Shown: positions 50,266 to 61,425, numbered from the stretch's first letter. The stretch is 64,000 nucleotides of DNA from Sphingomonas sp. EC-HK361 (GCF_902498785.1 NZ_LR701494.1:620001-684000), one strand, 5' to 3'. Made by a program: numbers and translations. Notes: generated by a model not told the origin, from the letters alone.

Positions 50266-50712
50266 TCAAACAAGCGTCGTTGCCCGCCGTAAATCCTTCG
50301 GCCGTCCGAACAGAAGCAGAATCGCGCGCAGTTCGGCGCGCGACGGCACACCGATCATGACGTCGCCGCATCGAATCAACTCCCGGCTCTGCGGCACCAC
50401 GCTTGCCCATTGCCCTGCATCCGCGACGTGCAAGCCGGCCATGAACTCGACCGGCAGTGGAGGGGCGGTCCATCGCGCAAATATGGCGGAGCGGAACAGC
50501 GGATCGTTCCCGCTTTCACATCGCGCCAAACCAAGTTCATCGACGAGCCGCAAAGCATCGGCGGTGCCAAGAAGCACATCGATGTCGCCGATCTCGTCCG
50601 CCGCCCCGCCGTGCAGCGCGACCGCGGCGCTGCCGATGATCCACCACGGCTCGTCCGCCTTGCCTAGCAGCGCCGCAACCCGCTCCAGCGTGGCGACGAC
50701 CGGCGGCGGCAA
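50266..50712 (-). CDS. Nucleotidyltransferase-fold protein
   Basis: A 148-residue product. The core WWIIGSAAVALHGGAADEIGDIDVLLG has the GS...DID pattern of the nucleotidyltransferase superfamily, as in AbiEii-like or MNT-like proteins, with the two metal-binding Asp residues in DID. A third acidic residue is probable in VPVEFM, read here as LPVEFMAGLHV. No partner toxin or HEPN gene is adjacent. The start is TTG at 50712; a longer frame overlaps pyrG by over 100 bases. The stop of pyrG at 50721 is 9 bases upstream, so it may be the last gene of the secG-pyrG unit. Function is unknown. Confidence 0.75.
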   Translation of the reverse strand: MPPPVVATLERVAALLGKADEPWWIIGSAAVALHGGAADEIGDIDVLLGTADALRLVDELGLARCESGNDPLFRSAIFARWTAPPLPVEFMAGLHVADAGQWASVVPQSRELIRCGDVMIGVPSRAELRAILLLFGRPKDLRRATTLV

Positions 50713-50720
50713 TATGGGCG

Positions 50721-52355
50721 TCAGACCAGCCGGCTCTGCTTCACCGCCGCGCCGATGAAGCTGGCGAACAGCGGATGCGGGTCGAATGGCTTGGACTTCA
50801 GCTCCGGATGAAACTGCACGCCGACGAACCACGGATGATCCGGCCGCTCGACGATCTCCGGCAGCGTTTCGTCGGGTGACATGCCCGAGAAGACGAGCCC
50901 GCCCGTCTCCAGTGCCGCGCGGTAGCCGGTGTTCACCTCGTACCGGTGCCGGTGCCGCTCATGGATCGTGGTGTCGCCATAGATCGACGCAACGACACTG
51001 TTGCCGTCCAGCCTCGCCTCATAGGCGCCCAGCCGCATCGTGCCGCCCAGGTCGCCGTTCGCCTCCCGCTTCTCCAGCCCGTCCTTGCCCATCCATTCCG
51101 TGATCAGACCGACCACGGGTTCGTCGGTCGGGCCGAATTCGGTCGAGGAAGCACCGGCGATTCCGGCGAGGTCGCGCGCGCCCTCGATGCAGGCCATCTG
51201 CATGCCGAAACAGATGCCGAAATACGGCACGTTGCGCTCTCGTGCGAAGCGGATGCTCGCGATCTTGCCCTCCGCGCCGCGCTCGCCGAACGCGCCGGGG
51301 ACGAGGATCGCGTGGCACGGCTCGAGGGCAGCTGCGATCTCGCTCTCGTCGCCCTCGAACAGTTCGGCGTCGATCCAGCGGATGTTGACCTTCACCTTGT
51401 GGGCGATGCCGCCGTGCACCAGCGCTTCGTTGAGCGACTTGTAGGCGTCCTGCAGCCCGACATATTTGCCCACGACGCCGACGGTCACCTCGCCTTCCGG
51501 ATTGGTCAGTCGGTCGACGATCTGTTCCCAGCGCGACAGATCGGGTGTCGAGCCCGGCTCGATCCCGAAGGCGCGCAGCACCTCGGAATCGAGGCCCTCG
51601 GCGTGATATTGCAGCGGCACCGCATAGATGCTCTTCGCGTCGAGCGCGGGGATGACCGCGGCCTTGGGCACGTTGCAGAACAGCGCGATCTTGGCGCGGT
51701 CGCTGTCGGGCAGCGGATGCTCGCAGCGGCAGACCAGAACGTCGGGCTGGACGCCGAGCGCGGCGAGTTCGCGCACCGAATGCTGGGTCGGCTTCGTCTT
51801 CAGCTCGCCCGCCGCCGAGATATAGGGAACGAGCGTCAGGTGGACGCTGATCGAATTGCCCCGGCCAAGGTCGTTCTTGAGCTGGCGGATCGCCTCGATG
51901 AAGGGCAGCGATTCGATGTCGCCGACCGTCCCGCCGATCTCGCACAGGACGAAATCCAGGTCGTCGGTGTCGGCCTTCGCGAATTCCTTGATCGCATCGG
52001 TGACGTGCGGGATGACCTGCACCGTCGCGCCCAGATAGTCGCCGCGGCGCTCGCGGGTGATGATCTGCTGGTAGATGCGACCTGACGTGATGTTGTCGCT
52101 CTGCCGCGACGCGACGCCGGTGAAGCGCTCGTAATGGCCGAGATCGAGATCGGTCTCCGCGCCGTCATCGGTCACATAGACCTCGCCGTGCTGATACGGG
52201 CTCATCGTGCCCGGATCGACGTTCAGATACGGATCGAACTTGCGGATGCGGACCTTGTAGCCGCGCGTCTGGAGGAGAGCGGCGAGCGATGCCGCCATGA
52301 GACCCTTGCCGAGCGAGGAGACCACGCCGCCGGTAATGAAAATGAACCGCGCCAT
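50721..52355 (-). CDS. pyrG: CTP synthase
   Basis: PyrG aminates UTP to CTP using glutamine. The 544-residue product has the synthetase domain ([60 protein letters not shown]) and the glutaminase domain with the catalytic Cys in [18 protein letters not shown]. The His-Glu dyad is in [13 protein letters not shown]. Length is normal. It lies downstream of secG on the same strand with an 85-base gap in which I see no clear regulatory element. Confidence 0.98.
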   Translation of the reverse strand: MARFIFITGGVVSSLGKGLMAASLAALLQTRGYKVRIRKFDPYLNVDPGTMSPYQHGEVYVTDDGAETDLDLGHYERFTGVASRQSDNITSGRIYQQIITRERRGDYLGATVQVIPHVTDAIKEFAKADTDDLDFVLCEIGGTVGDIESLPFIEAIRQLKNDLGRGNSISVHLTLVPYISAAGELKTKPTQHSVRELAALGVQPDVLVCRCEHPLPDSDRAKIALFCNVPKAAVIPALDAKSIYAVPLQYHAEGLDSEVLRAFGIEPGSTPDLSRWEQIVDRLTNPEGEVTVGVVGKYVGLQDAYKSLNEALVHGGIAHKVKVNIRWIDAELFEGDESEIAAALEPCHAILVPGAFGERGAEGKIASIRFARERNVPYFGICFGMQMACIEGARDLAGIAGASSTEFGPTDEPVVGLITEWMGKDGLEKREANGDLGGTMRLGAYEARLDGNSVVASIYGDTTIHERHRHRYEVNTGYRAALETGGLVFSGMSPDETLPEIVERPDHPWFVGVQFHPELKSKPFDPHPLFASFIGAAVKQSRLV

Positions 52356-52440
52356 GGGAGGAAACGCCTAGCCTCTAAACACAAGGGATCACAAGCGCCC
52401 GAATCCACGGACGCGACGAAATGCCGACAATTCGGTATTC

Positions 52441-52839
52441 TTACCGCGCGAGCGGGACGCCGTTGTCCGCAGGCGGGGTGCTGTTCTGCGCCGCTGCGGC
52501 GGCCGCATTCTGCGCTGCCGTCGCGAAGGGCGCGCCCTGATCGGCGGGCGCCGGTCCGGTGCTCGCCGGGGCGAGCGGTGCCTTGCGGGCCAGCGAAGTA
52601 TCGACCGTCGTCGACTGGCGGCCGGCGGCGATCACCGACAGCGCGATGCTCATCGACACGAACAGAAACGCCAGCACTGCGGTCGACCGGGTCAGGAAAT
52701 CGGCGGCACCGCGCGCGGACATCAGCCCCGACGGGCTGCCGCCCGAAGTCAGGCCGCCGCCTTCCGACTTCTGCATCAGGATCACCGTGACGAGGGCCGC
52801 GGCGATGATCGCCTGCACGACAAGGAGAAAGGTGAACAT
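52441..52839 (-). CDS. secG: Protein translocase subunit SecG
   Basis: SecG assists the SecYE channel. The 132-residue product has the first helix FLLVVQAIIAAALVTVILMQ, the conserved KSEGGGLTSGGSPSGLMSARGAADFL loop shown here in two parts (KSEGGGLTSGG, then RGAADFLTRSTAVLA), and a second helix AFLFVSMSIALSVIAAGR. A long alanine/proline-rich tail follows (APADQGAPFATAAQNAAAAA), common in alphaproteobacterial SecG. It precedes pyrG, an arrangement found in other alphaproteobacteria. Confidence 0.95.
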   Translation of the reverse strand: MFTFLLVVQAIIAAALVTVILMQKSEGGGLTSGGSPSGLMSARGAADFLTRSTAVLAFLFVSMSIALSVIAAGRQSTTVDTSLARKAPLAPASTGPAPADQGAPFATAAQNAAAAAAQNSTPPADNGVPLAR

Positions 52840-53035
52840 GATGCGCGACGAGAGCCCGATGATGGTGATGACCGAGCGCGCACATAGGCGGGATGGTGCG
52901 TCCGATCAACCGATCAGCCCGCCCCCCCATCCAGCAAATTCGTAACACAGCTGAAACCAGCGCGGAATGCAGGCGTTATCTGCGCACAGGCAAGGCCCGT
53001 ATCCCCGGGTTTTCACTATCGGGACGAATGAAGCG

Positions 53036-53404
53036 GTGGCAACGGCAATACATCCCGAGCTCGGCGGCTGGATGCGGACGTTGGTCGATTATGTCCGCTC
53101 CGGCGAGCCCGACCTCACCAATCGGCAGATGGCGCTCCTTCTGCTTGTCTATCTCAATCCCGGCCCCCATACGGTCCGCGGTCTGGCGCGTGCATTGAAC
53201 GTGTCGAAGCCGGTGGTCACGCGCGCCTTGAACAGGCTGGGCGCGCTGGGCTATCTGCGCCGCCAGCGCGACGACAGCGACAAGCGCAATATATTCATCG
53301 CGCGCACATCCGAAGGGGCAGATTTTCTTGAGGAGTTCGGCCATTTCATCGGCGACGGAGACGAACCGCTCGCCGAACGGGCACCCAACCACGCCAGCGC
53401 GTAG
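53036..53404 (+). CDS. MarR-type winged-helix regulator
   Basis: A 122-residue regulator with the core LTNRQMALLLLVYLNPGPHTVRGLARALNVSKP shown in parts: MALLLLVYLNPG, VRGLARALNVSKPVVTRALNRL (recognition helix) and the wing LRRQRDDSDKRNIFIARTSEG. The start is GTG at 53036 after a GGGACGA ribosome site; the frame is open back to 52967. The 3' end overlaps the next gene by about 77 bases in another frame. The target is unknown. In sphingomonads this gene often precedes an SH3-like gene, but I cannot confirm that here. Confidence 0.8.
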   Translation: MATAIHPELGGWMRTLVDYVRSGEPDLTNRQMALLLLVYLNPGPHTVRGLARALNVSKPVVTRALNRLGALGYLRRQRDDSDKRNIFIARTSEGADFLEEFGHFIGDGDEPLAERAPNHASA

Positions 53405-53714
53405 CAGCTTCGCGCTGACCGGGCCGTCGCGCCACCTCGATCCGCGCACCAACGCCGTTCGGCCGGATATCGCCGACGTGCGGCTCGCCGAATACGTATT
53501 CGCGCCGCATTATGCCGCGCCGATGCCGCGCAAGCTGCTAAGCGCCGCCGTGATGACCGAAACCCGCCAAGCCGATTCCGGGACCGTTGCCCAACTCGCC
53601 GCCGGCGACGCGTTCGACGTGCTCGACGTGACCGGCGGGGTAGCCTGGGGAATCGCGACCGGCTCCGGTCTTGTCGGCTACCTGCCGGCGAAGGCGCTCG
53701 GCCTGCCGGGATGA
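53328..53714 (+). CDS. SH3-domain-like protein
   Basis: A 128-residue product. The C-terminal half (ALTGPSRHLDPRTNAVRPD, VRLAEYVFAPHYAAPMPRKLL, GDAFDVLDVTGGVAWGIA and TGSGLVGYLPAKALGL) resembles bacterial SH3-like proteins that accompany NlpC/P60 peptidases. No peptidase domain is present here. No ATG is available: a TTG at 53328 is the only upstream candidate, which makes the first 75 bases overlap the MarR gene. The next in-frame start (GTG near 53478) would cut into the conserved part. The stop overlaps the argC start (ATGA). Confidence 0.7.
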   Translation: MRSSAISSATETNRSPNGHPTTPARSSFALTGPSRHLDPRTNAVRPDIADVRLAEYVFAPHYAAPMPRKLLSAAVMTETRQADSGTVAQLAAGDAFDVLDVTGGVAWGIATGSGLVGYLPAKALGLPG

Positions 53715-54637
53715 GCGTGCGCGTCTTCATCGACGGCGCGGTCGGCACCACGGGGCTCGAAATCCGCGAGCGGCTGGCAGGCCGCGACGACGTGACGGTC
53801 ACGACGCTTTCCGATGACCTGCGCAAGGATGCCGCGGCCCGCAGCGACGCGCTGAATGCGGCAGACGTCGTCGTGCTCTGCCTGCCTGACGATGCGGCGC
53901 GCGAGGCGGTGGCGCTGGTCACCAACCCCGCGGTTCGGATCATCGATGCGTCGAGCGCGCACCGGACCGCCGCCGGCTGGACCTATGGCTTTCCCGAGAT
54001 CGAGGCCGATCGCGCCGAAACGCTGCGGACAGCGGCGCGAGTCACCAACCCCGGCTGCTATCCGACCGGCTTCCTGGCGCTCGTCAGGCCCTTGGTGCGA
54101 AGCGGCCTAATCCCCGCCGACTGGCTGATGACGGTCAACGCGACGTCGGGCTATTCGGGTGGCGGCAAGGCGATGATCGCCGAGTTCGAAGGCGCTTCCC
54201 CCGCCCCCGCATTTCGCGCCTATGCGCTCGGCCTCGCGCACAAGCATGTGCCCGAAATGCAGGCGCATGCCGGCCTGGCGCACGCGCCGATCTTCGCGCC
54301 AGCCGTGGCCAACACCTATCGCGGCATGGTCGTCGAGGTGCCGCTCCATCTCCACGCGGTCCCCGGCCGCCCGACGCTCGCCGCGATCCGGGACTGCTGG
54401 ACCGACGCCTATGCCGGTCATCCGCTCGTCCGGCTGGGCGCGGAAGCTGCGGCCATCGCGATCGCGGACGATGCCGGCACCGACCGGCTGACGCTCCATG
54501 CCTGCGGCAATGACGCGGCGGGTCAGGCGCGGCTCGTCGCCACGCTCGACAATCTCGGCAAGGGCGCGGCGGGTGCCGCAGTCCAGAACCTCAACATCAT
54601 GGCCGGGCTAGATCCGCTCGCCGGCCTCACCGCCTGA
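53711..54637 (+). CDS. argC: N-acetyl-gamma-glutamyl-phosphate reductase (short form)
   Basis: ArgC reduces N-acetylglutamyl phosphate in arginine synthesis. The 308-residue product is of the short type-2 form: VFIDGAVGTTGLEIRERLAG (NADP motif), VVVLCLPDDAAREAV, IDASSAHR, the catalytic Cys in VTNPGCYPTGFLALV, and VNATSGYSGGGKAMI. The conserved His lies in LAHKHVPEMQ. The ATG overlaps the SH3 gene stop. It is 20 bases upstream of zwf on the same strand and may be read into the sugar operon. Confidence 0.95.
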   Translation: MSVRVFIDGAVGTTGLEIRERLAGRDDVTVTTLSDDLRKDAAARSDALNAADVVVLCLPDDAAREAVALVTNPAVRIIDASSAHRTAAGWTYGFPEIEADRAETLRTAARVTNPGCYPTGFLALVRPLVRSGLIPADWLMTVNATSGYSGGGKAMIAEFEGASPAPAFRAYALGLAHKHVPEMQAHAGLAHAPIFAPAVANTYRGMVVEVPLHLHAVPGRPTLAAIRDCWTDAYAGHPLVRLGAEAAAIAIADDAGTDRLTLHACGNDAAGQARLVATLDNLGKGAAGAAVQNLNIMAGLDPLAGLTA

Positions 54638-54657
54638 TATTTCCAAGGAGACGCCCG

Positions 54658-56121
54658 TTGCAGCGCAGCCCCGTCGGTAAACTCCTGCTGTTCGGCGCCA
54701 CCGGCGATCTGGCGCAGCGCATGCTGCTGCCGTCGCTCTACGGCCTCCACGCCGACGGTCTGCTGCCCGACGGGCTGACGATCACCGGCACCGCCCGGTC
54801 CGAGCATGACGATGCGAGCTACAAGAAGTTCGCGAAAGCCGCGCTCGACGAGTTCCTGCCGGACGACCGCAAGGACGAAAAAGCGCTGAAGTCGTTCCTC
54901 GATCGGCTCCAATATCAAGCGCTCGATGCGACCGACATGGCGCACTACAAGGATCTGGCGAAGAAGATCGGCGATACGGCGGGCGGGCTCGCGATCTTCC
55001 TCTCGACCGCGCCATCGCTGTTCGAGCCGGTCATCAAGGGTCTCGAATCCGCCGGACTGACCGGCGAGACGGTGCGGATCGGCCTCGAAAAGCCGCTCGG
55101 CTACGACCTCGCCTCGTCGAAGGAGATCAACGACACTGTCGCGACTGCCTTTCCCGAGGATCGCACCTTCCGGATCGACCATTATCTGGGCAAGGAAACC
55201 GTCCAGAACATCCTTGCGCTGCGCTTCGGCAACTCGTTCTTCGAACCCGTCTGGAACGCGCAAGGCATCGACAACGTCCAGATCACCGTTGCCGAGACGG
55301 TCGGGCTCGAGGATCGCGCCGGTTATTACGAGACGGCGGGCGCATTGCGCGACATGGTCGCCAACCACATGCTCCAGCTCGTCGCGCTGATCGCGATGGA
55401 GCCCCCCGCCCGCTTCGACGGCACCGCGATCCGCGACGAAAAGGCGAAGGTCTTCCGCTCGCTCCGCCAGATGCCGCCCGAACAGGTCCCACACGAAACC
55501 GTGATCGGCCAATATGGCGACGGTGCGGTGAACGGCGAGATCGTGAAGAGCTACGTCGCCGAACTCGGCAAGCCATCGACGACCGAAACCTTCGTCGCGA
55601 TCAAGGCGCATGTCGACAACTGGCGCTGGCAGGGTGTGCCCTTCTACCTGCGCACCGGCAAGCGGATGGCGACGCGGCGCAGCGAGATCGCGATCCAGTT
55701 CAAGCCAGTGCCGCATTCGATGTTCGCTGGCCGCGGCGGGCTGCTCCAGCCCAACATGCTCATCATTCGTCTGCAGCCCGAGGAGTATATCCAGCTGCTC
55801 GTGATGGCGAAGGAGCCCGGGCTCGACCGCGAGGGGATTCGATTGCGCGAAGTGCCCTTGAACCTCAGCCTCGACGCTGAATTCGCCGGCACGCGCCGCC
55901 GCATTGCCTATGAACGCTTGCTCCTCGACCTGATCGAGGGCGACCCGACGCTGTTCGTGCGACGCGACGAGGTGGAAGCGCAGTGGCAGTGGATCGACGC
56001 GATCCGCGAGGGGTGGACCGCGAACGACATGAAGCCCAAAAGCTATGCGTCGGGCACCTGGGGACCCTCCAACGCCATCGCGCTGACGGAGCGCGACGGG
56101 GTGACCTGGCAGGACGATTGA
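54658..56121 (+). CDS. zwf: Glucose-6-phosphate 1-dehydrogenase
   Basis: Zwf oxidises glucose-6-phosphate to 6-phosphogluconolactone, making NADPH, and opens the Entner-Doudoroff route. The 487-residue product has the coenzyme motif LLLFGATGDLAQRML, LEKPLGYDLASSKEIND, the active-site RIDHYLGKETVQNIL, and YYETAGALRDMVANHMLQL. The start is TTG at 54658 behind a clear AAGGAG at 54645-54650. It is the first gene of zwf-pgl-edd-glk-eda. A palindromic element separates it from pgl. Confidence 0.97.
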   Translation: MQRSPVGKLLLFGATGDLAQRMLLPSLYGLHADGLLPDGLTITGTARSEHDDASYKKFAKAALDEFLPDDRKDEKALKSFLDRLQYQALDATDMAHYKDLAKKIGDTAGGLAIFLSTAPSLFEPVIKGLESAGLTGETVRIGLEKPLGYDLASSKEINDTVATAFPEDRTFRIDHYLGKETVQNILALRFGNSFFEPVWNAQGIDNVQITVAETVGLEDRAGYYETAGALRDMVANHMLQLVALIAMEPPARFDGTAIRDEKAKVFRSLRQMPPEQVPHETVIGQYGDGAVNGEIVKSYVAELGKPSTTETFVAIKAHVDNWRWQGVPFYLRTGKRMATRRSEIAIQFKPVPHSMFAGRGGLLQPNMLIIRLQPEEYIQLLVMAKEPGLDREGIRLREVPLNLSLDAEFAGTRRRIAYERLLLDLIEGDPTLFVRRDEVEAQWQWIDAIREGWTANDMKPKSYASGTWGPSNAIALTERDGVTWQDD

Positions 56122-56130
56122 GCACTTCTT

Positions 56131-56183
56131 GTATTCCCGCGCACGCGGGGATCCAGTCTGGGCTCCCGCCTGCGCGGGAGCAC
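56131..56183. repeat. Family 2a palindromic element (zwf-pgl)
   Basis: ATTCCCGCGCACGCGGGGAT and GCTCCCGCCTGCGCGGGAGC flank CCAGTCTGG. It lies between zwf and pgl, inside the operon. Confidence 0.85.
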
Positions 56184-56200
56184 AACGCAAAAGGCACGAT

Positions 56201-56905
56201 ATGACCGAGATCGAATGGTGGGACTATGACGACGCAGCCGAGATGGCGGGCGCGGTCGCGGGCGACATCCAGTTCATCATCGAAAGCGCGATCGACGCAC
56301 GTGGCGGCGCGGTTATCGCGCTCTCGGGCGGCAAGACTCCGGTGCCCATCTACGAGAAGTTGAGCGCGGCGAAGCTCGACTGGAAGCGCGTGACCATCGT
56401 GCCGACCGACGAGCGCGTCGTGCCGCTGGGCGATCCGCTGTCCAACGTCACGATGATCGGCAAGGCGTTCATCCCCAAGGGCGCTCGCGTCATGCCGATC
56501 GTGCCGAGCGCGACGGCGGACTACAAGGCGGCCGGGCGCTCCGCGGACGCGCTGATGCAGGACCTGCACTGGCCGCTCGACCTGTGCCTGCTCGGTGTCG
56601 GCGGCGACGGGCACACCGCGTCGATCTTCCCCGGCGCCGATTTCGACGAAGCGCTGAATGGCCCGCGCGAGCGGCGCGCGCTCGGCGTGATGCCCGATCC
56701 GCTGCCGCCCGAGGCACCGGTCGCACGGGTGACGCTCAGCCGTTCCGCCATCGTCACCGCGCGCGCGCTGATGATCGCGGTCACGGGCGATGCCAAGCGC
56801 AAGGTCATCGAGGACGCGATCTCGGAAGGTGCCGGCTCGCCCTATCCGATCGGCCGCGTGCTGGCGGATGCGGAGCTGCCGGTGGATATCCACTGGGCGG
56901 CCTGA
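56201..56905 (+). CDS. pgl: 6-phosphogluconolactonase
   Basis: Pgl hydrolyses 6-phosphogluconolactone to 6-phosphogluconate. The 234-residue product is of the DevB/SOL type: VIALSGGKTPVPIYEKL, VTIVPTDERVVPLGDP, SNVTMIGKAF, and the catalytic region LLGVGGDGHTASIFPG. The ATG at 56201 is preferred; the frame upstream reads through the palindromic element. Second gene of the sugar operon, between zwf and edd, as in other sphingomonads and in Zymomonas-like layouts. Confidence 0.96.
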   Translation: MTEIEWWDYDDAAEMAGAVAGDIQFIIESAIDARGGAVIALSGGKTPVPIYEKLSAAKLDWKRVTIVPTDERVVPLGDPLSNVTMIGKAFIPKGARVMPIVPSATADYKAAGRSADALMQDLHWPLDLCLLGVGGDGHTASIFPGADFDEALNGPRERRALGVMPDPLPPEAPVARVTLSRSAIVTARALMIAVTGDAKRKVIEDAISEGAGSPYPIGRVLADAELPVDIHWAA

Positions 56906-56920
56906 TCGCCTGACCCTAAT

Positions 56921-56974
56921 GTATCTCCGCGAAGGCGGAGATCCAGACTGGGCTCCCGTCCCTGCGGGAGCACA
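56921..56974. repeat. Family 2a palindromic element (pgl-edd)
   Basis: ATCTCCGCGAAGGCGGAGAT and GCTCCCGTCCCTGCGGGAGC flank CCAGACTGG. The first stem differs from other copies at both sides (TCTCC with GGAGA), which keeps pairing intact. Confidence 0.85.
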
Positions 56975-56986
56975 TCGGAGATCGAA

Positions 56987-58798
<1,812 letters not shown>

Positions 58799-58808
58799 GA
58801 GGATGTCG

Positions 58809-59774
58809 ATGGAAGTCGTGGCAGTTGATATCGGCGGAACCCACGCGCGCTTCGCGATCGCCGAGGTCGAGGGTGGCCGCGTCGTGGCGCTCGGCGAGCC
58901 GGTCACGCTGAAGACTGCCGAGCATGCGAGCCTCCAGACCGCGTGGCAGGCGTTCGAGGCGCAACTCGGCCGCCCAACCCCCAAGGCCGCGGCGATCTCG
59001 GTCGCCTCGCCGATCACGGGCGACGTCATCCGCCTGACCAACAATCCCTGGGTGATCCGCCAGTCGCTGATCCCCGAGCGGCTGGGCGCCGACATCTACA
59101 CCGTCATCAACGATTTCGGCGCGGTGGGCCATGCCGTCGCGCAGTTGCCGGTGGAGGATTTCGACCATCTCTGCGGCCCCGACACGCCGCTCCCGGTCGA
59201 GGGTGTGACGACCGTGTGCGGCCCCGGCACGGGGCTTGGCGTCGCGCAGGTCTTCAAGACGCCGGACCGCTATTACGTCCTGCCGACCGAGGGGGGCCAT
59301 GTCGATTTCGCCCCGCTCGACGGGATCGAGGACGCGATCCTCAAGCGGCTGCGCAAGACCTTCACCCGCGTCTCGACCGAGCGCGTCTGCGCCGGGCCGG
59401 CGATCGTCGCGATCTACGAAACGCTCGCCGAGCTCGAAGGGCGCGCCGTCCACAGCCGTGACGACAAGACGATCTGGGCCGAGGCGCTGGACGGCACCGA
59501 TTCGATCGCGCTCGCCGCGCTCGATCGCTTCTGCCTGACGCTCGGTGCCGCCGCGGGTGATCTCGCGCTCGCGCACGGCGCGAAGGGCGTTGTCATCGCG
59601 GGCGGCCTGGGCCTGCGCATCAAGCACAAGCTGCTGCGATCGGGCTTCGACCAGCGCTTCATCGCCAAGGGCCGCTTTCAGTCGCTGATGGCGTCGCTCC
59701 CGGTCAAGCTCATCACCCATCCCCAGCCCGGCCTGTTCGGCGCCGCGGCCGCCTTTGCGCAGGAACATAGCTGA
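58809..59774 (+). CDS. glk: Glucokinase
   Basis: Glk phosphorylates glucose with ATP. The 321-residue product belongs to the bacterial glucokinase family: EVVAVDIGGTHARFAIAEVE (phosphate motif), AAISVASPITGD, LTNNPWVI, VINDFGAVGHAV, TVCGPGTGLGVAQVF, and PTEGGHVDFAP. The ROK cysteine motif is absent, which fits this family. Start at 58809 is chosen because AGGAGG at 58796-58801 sits at normal spacing from it. The stop shares one base with the eda start (TGATG), so translation is coupled. Confidence 0.96.
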   Translation: MEVVAVDIGGTHARFAIAEVEGGRVVALGEPVTLKTAEHASLQTAWQAFEAQLGRPTPKAAAISVASPITGDVIRLTNNPWVIRQSLIPERLGADIYTVINDFGAVGHAVAQLPVEDFDHLCGPDTPLPVEGVTTVCGPGTGLGVAQVFKTPDRYYVLPTEGGHVDFAPLDGIEDAILKRLRKTFTRVSTERVCAGPAIVAIYETLAELEGRAVHSRDDKTIWAEALDGTDSIALAALDRFCLTLGAAAGDLALAHGAKGVVIAGGLGLRIKHKLLRSGFDQRFIAKGRFQSLMASLPVKLITHPQPGLFGAAAAFAQEHS

Positions 59775-60385
59775 TGCCCGATATCGAAACGATCATGCGG
59801 ACAAGCGCGGTGATCCCGGTCCTCGTCATCGACGACGCCGCGACCGCAAGGCCGCTCGCCGAAGCGCTCGTCGCGGGCGGTCTGCGCGTCCTAGAAGTCA
59901 CGTTGCGCACCCCCGCCGCGCTCGACGCCATCCGCGAGATGAAGCAGGTCCCCCGCGCGATCGTCGGCGCGGGCACGGTCGTCTCGACCGATCAGTTCGC
60001 GCAGGTCATGGACGCGGGCGCGGAGTTCATCGTCTCGCCCGGCCTGACCGATCGCCTCGCCGATCCGATCATCGCGAGCGGTGTGCCCTACCTCCCCGGC
60101 ATCGCGACCGCGGGTGACATCATGCGCGGGCTCGACCTGGGCCTGACGCACTTCAAGTTTTTTCCGGCGGAAACTTCTGGCGGGATCAAGGCGCTGAAGG
60201 CCCTCGCCGCGCCGTTCTATCAATGTCGCTTTTGTCCAACCGGCGGCATCACCGAAACGTCGGCACCCGAGTGGCTAGCGTTCGAAAAGGTGCTGTGCGT
60301 CGGCGGCAGCTGGGCGACCCCCGCAGGCGCGTCGATGGCTGATGTGGAAGCGAAGGCGCGGGCTGCAAGCGCAATTCATAGGTAA
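59774..60385 (+). CDS. eda: KDPG aldolase (2-dehydro-3-deoxy-phosphogluconate aldolase)
   Basis: Eda cleaves KDPG to pyruvate and glyceraldehyde-3-phosphate, completing the Entner-Doudoroff pathway. The 203-residue product has VIPVLVIDDAATARPLAEAL, LRVLEVTLRTPAALDAI (catalytic Glu), IVGAGTVVS, FIVSPGLTD, and the Schiff-base lysine in THFKFFPAE, then RFCPTGGI. It is the last gene of the sugar operon and is followed by a palindromic element facing mltG. Confidence 0.97.
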   Translation: MPDIETIMRTSAVIPVLVIDDAATARPLAEALVAGGLRVLEVTLRTPAALDAIREMKQVPRAIVGAGTVVSTDQFAQVMDAGAEFIVSPGLTDRLADPIIASGVPYLPGIATAGDIMRGLDLGLTHFKFFPAETSGGIKALKALAAPFYQCRFCPTGGITETSAPEWLAFEKVLCVGGSWATPAGASMADVEAKARAASAIHR

Positions 60386-60386
60386 T

Positions 60387-60442
60387 ATGTGTCCCCGCGA
60401 AGGCGGGGACCCAGTCTGGGCTCCCGCCTTCGCGGGAGCACG
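60387..60442. repeat. Family 2a palindromic element (eda-mltG)
   Basis: GTCCCCGCGAAGGCGGGGAC and CTCCCGCCTTCGCGGGAG flank CCAGTCTGG. It lies between the convergent eda and mltG stops and could terminate both. Confidence 0.85.
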
Positions 60443-60445
60443 TCT

Positions 60446-61414
60446 CTACATCTCGCCGCGCGCATGGCGGATCGCATACCATTTCGCGACATTGGCATTA
60501 TGCTCTTCCAGCGTGTCCGCGAACACATGCCCGCCCGTTCCGTCAGCGACGAAATACAGCGCCTTCGTGTCCGCCGGATCGAGCACCGCGTCGATCGATG
60601 CCTTGCCCGGGTTCGCGATCGGCCCGACCGGCAGGCCGGGGCTTGCATAGGTGTTGTAGCCGTTCTTCGCCTTCAGCTCCGATTCCAGGATGCGCCGCCC
60701 AAGCGGACGCCCCTTGGTGATCGGATAGATGACGGTCGGGTCGGCCTGCAGCGGCATGCCGAGGCGCAGGCGGTTGCCATAGACGCCCGCGACCGTCCGC
60801 CGCTCGGACGGTTTGCCCGTCTCCTTCTCGACGATCGAGGCGAGCGTGATGGCCTCTTCGGGCGTCTTTACCGCGATATCGGCTTTGCGCTTCTTCCACG
60901 CCGCGGCGAGATAGTCGCGCATCGCTTTCTGCATCCGCAACACCACCGAAATTCGCGTGTCACCACGCTCATAGGCATAGCTGTCGGGCAGTACCGACCC
61001 CTCACGCGGCACATCGACGCTGCCGACCAGCCCGTCCGCGCGCAGCAGCGCATCATGGACGATCACCGAAGGCAGCCCCTCCGGCACCACGACGAACCGC
61101 TGGCGGACCTTCCCCGCCTGAAGCAGGTTCAGAACCTCCGACTTGCTGGCGGACGGCGGCAGGGCATATTCGCCGGCACGAATCGACTTGTTGTTACCGA
61201 ATACGCGAGCATAGGCGCGGAAACGGAACGCAGAATCGATCGCGCCCGCCTTTTCCAGCTCGGCCGCCGCCCGCGACAGCGTCGCTCCGCGCGGGATCTG
61301 GACGGTCAGCGCGCTGTTCGAGGGCCCCGCCCCGCGCCAGTCCTGCGCGATCAGAAACGCCGCGACGATCCCGAGCAGGCCAAGCAGCAGGCCGAAGCAG
61401 CCGAGCGGTCTCAT
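60446..61414 (-). CDS. mltG: Endolytic murein transglycosylase MltG
   Basis: MltG cuts nascent glycan strands and sets their length. The 322-residue product has an N-terminal membrane anchor (CFGLLLGLLGIVAAFLIA), a LysM-like region (SALTVQIPRGATLSRAAAEL), and the YceG catalytic domain with the Glu in LASIVEKETGKPSERRTVAGVY and NTYASPGLPVGPIANPG. The start at 61414 is preferred; the longer frame to 61519 would be encoded by a REP pair. It is downstream of fabF on the same strand, the usual fabF-mltG order. Confidence 0.95.
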   Translation of the reverse strand: MRPLGCFGLLLGLLGIVAAFLIAQDWRGAGPSNSALTVQIPRGATLSRAAAELEKAGAIDSAFRFRAYARVFGNNKSIRAGEYALPPSASKSEVLNLLQAGKVRQRFVVVPEGLPSVIVHDALLRADGLVGSVDVPREGSVLPDSYAYERGDTRISVVLRMQKAMRDYLAAAWKKRKADIAVKTPEEAITLASIVEKETGKPSERRTVAGVYGNRLRLGMPLQADPTVIYPITKGRPLGRRILESELKAKNGYNTYASPGLPVGPIANPGKASIDAVLDPADTKALYFVADGTGGHVFADTLEEHNANVAKWYAIRHARGEM

Positions 61415-61425
61415 CGCGTCATTCC

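Noticed and set aside
50266-50712. AbiEii-like toxin or MNT antitoxin
   Set aside because: The fold pattern agrees, but no AbiEi or HEPN partner is adjacent and the gene sits beside pyrG, so a defence function is not supported.
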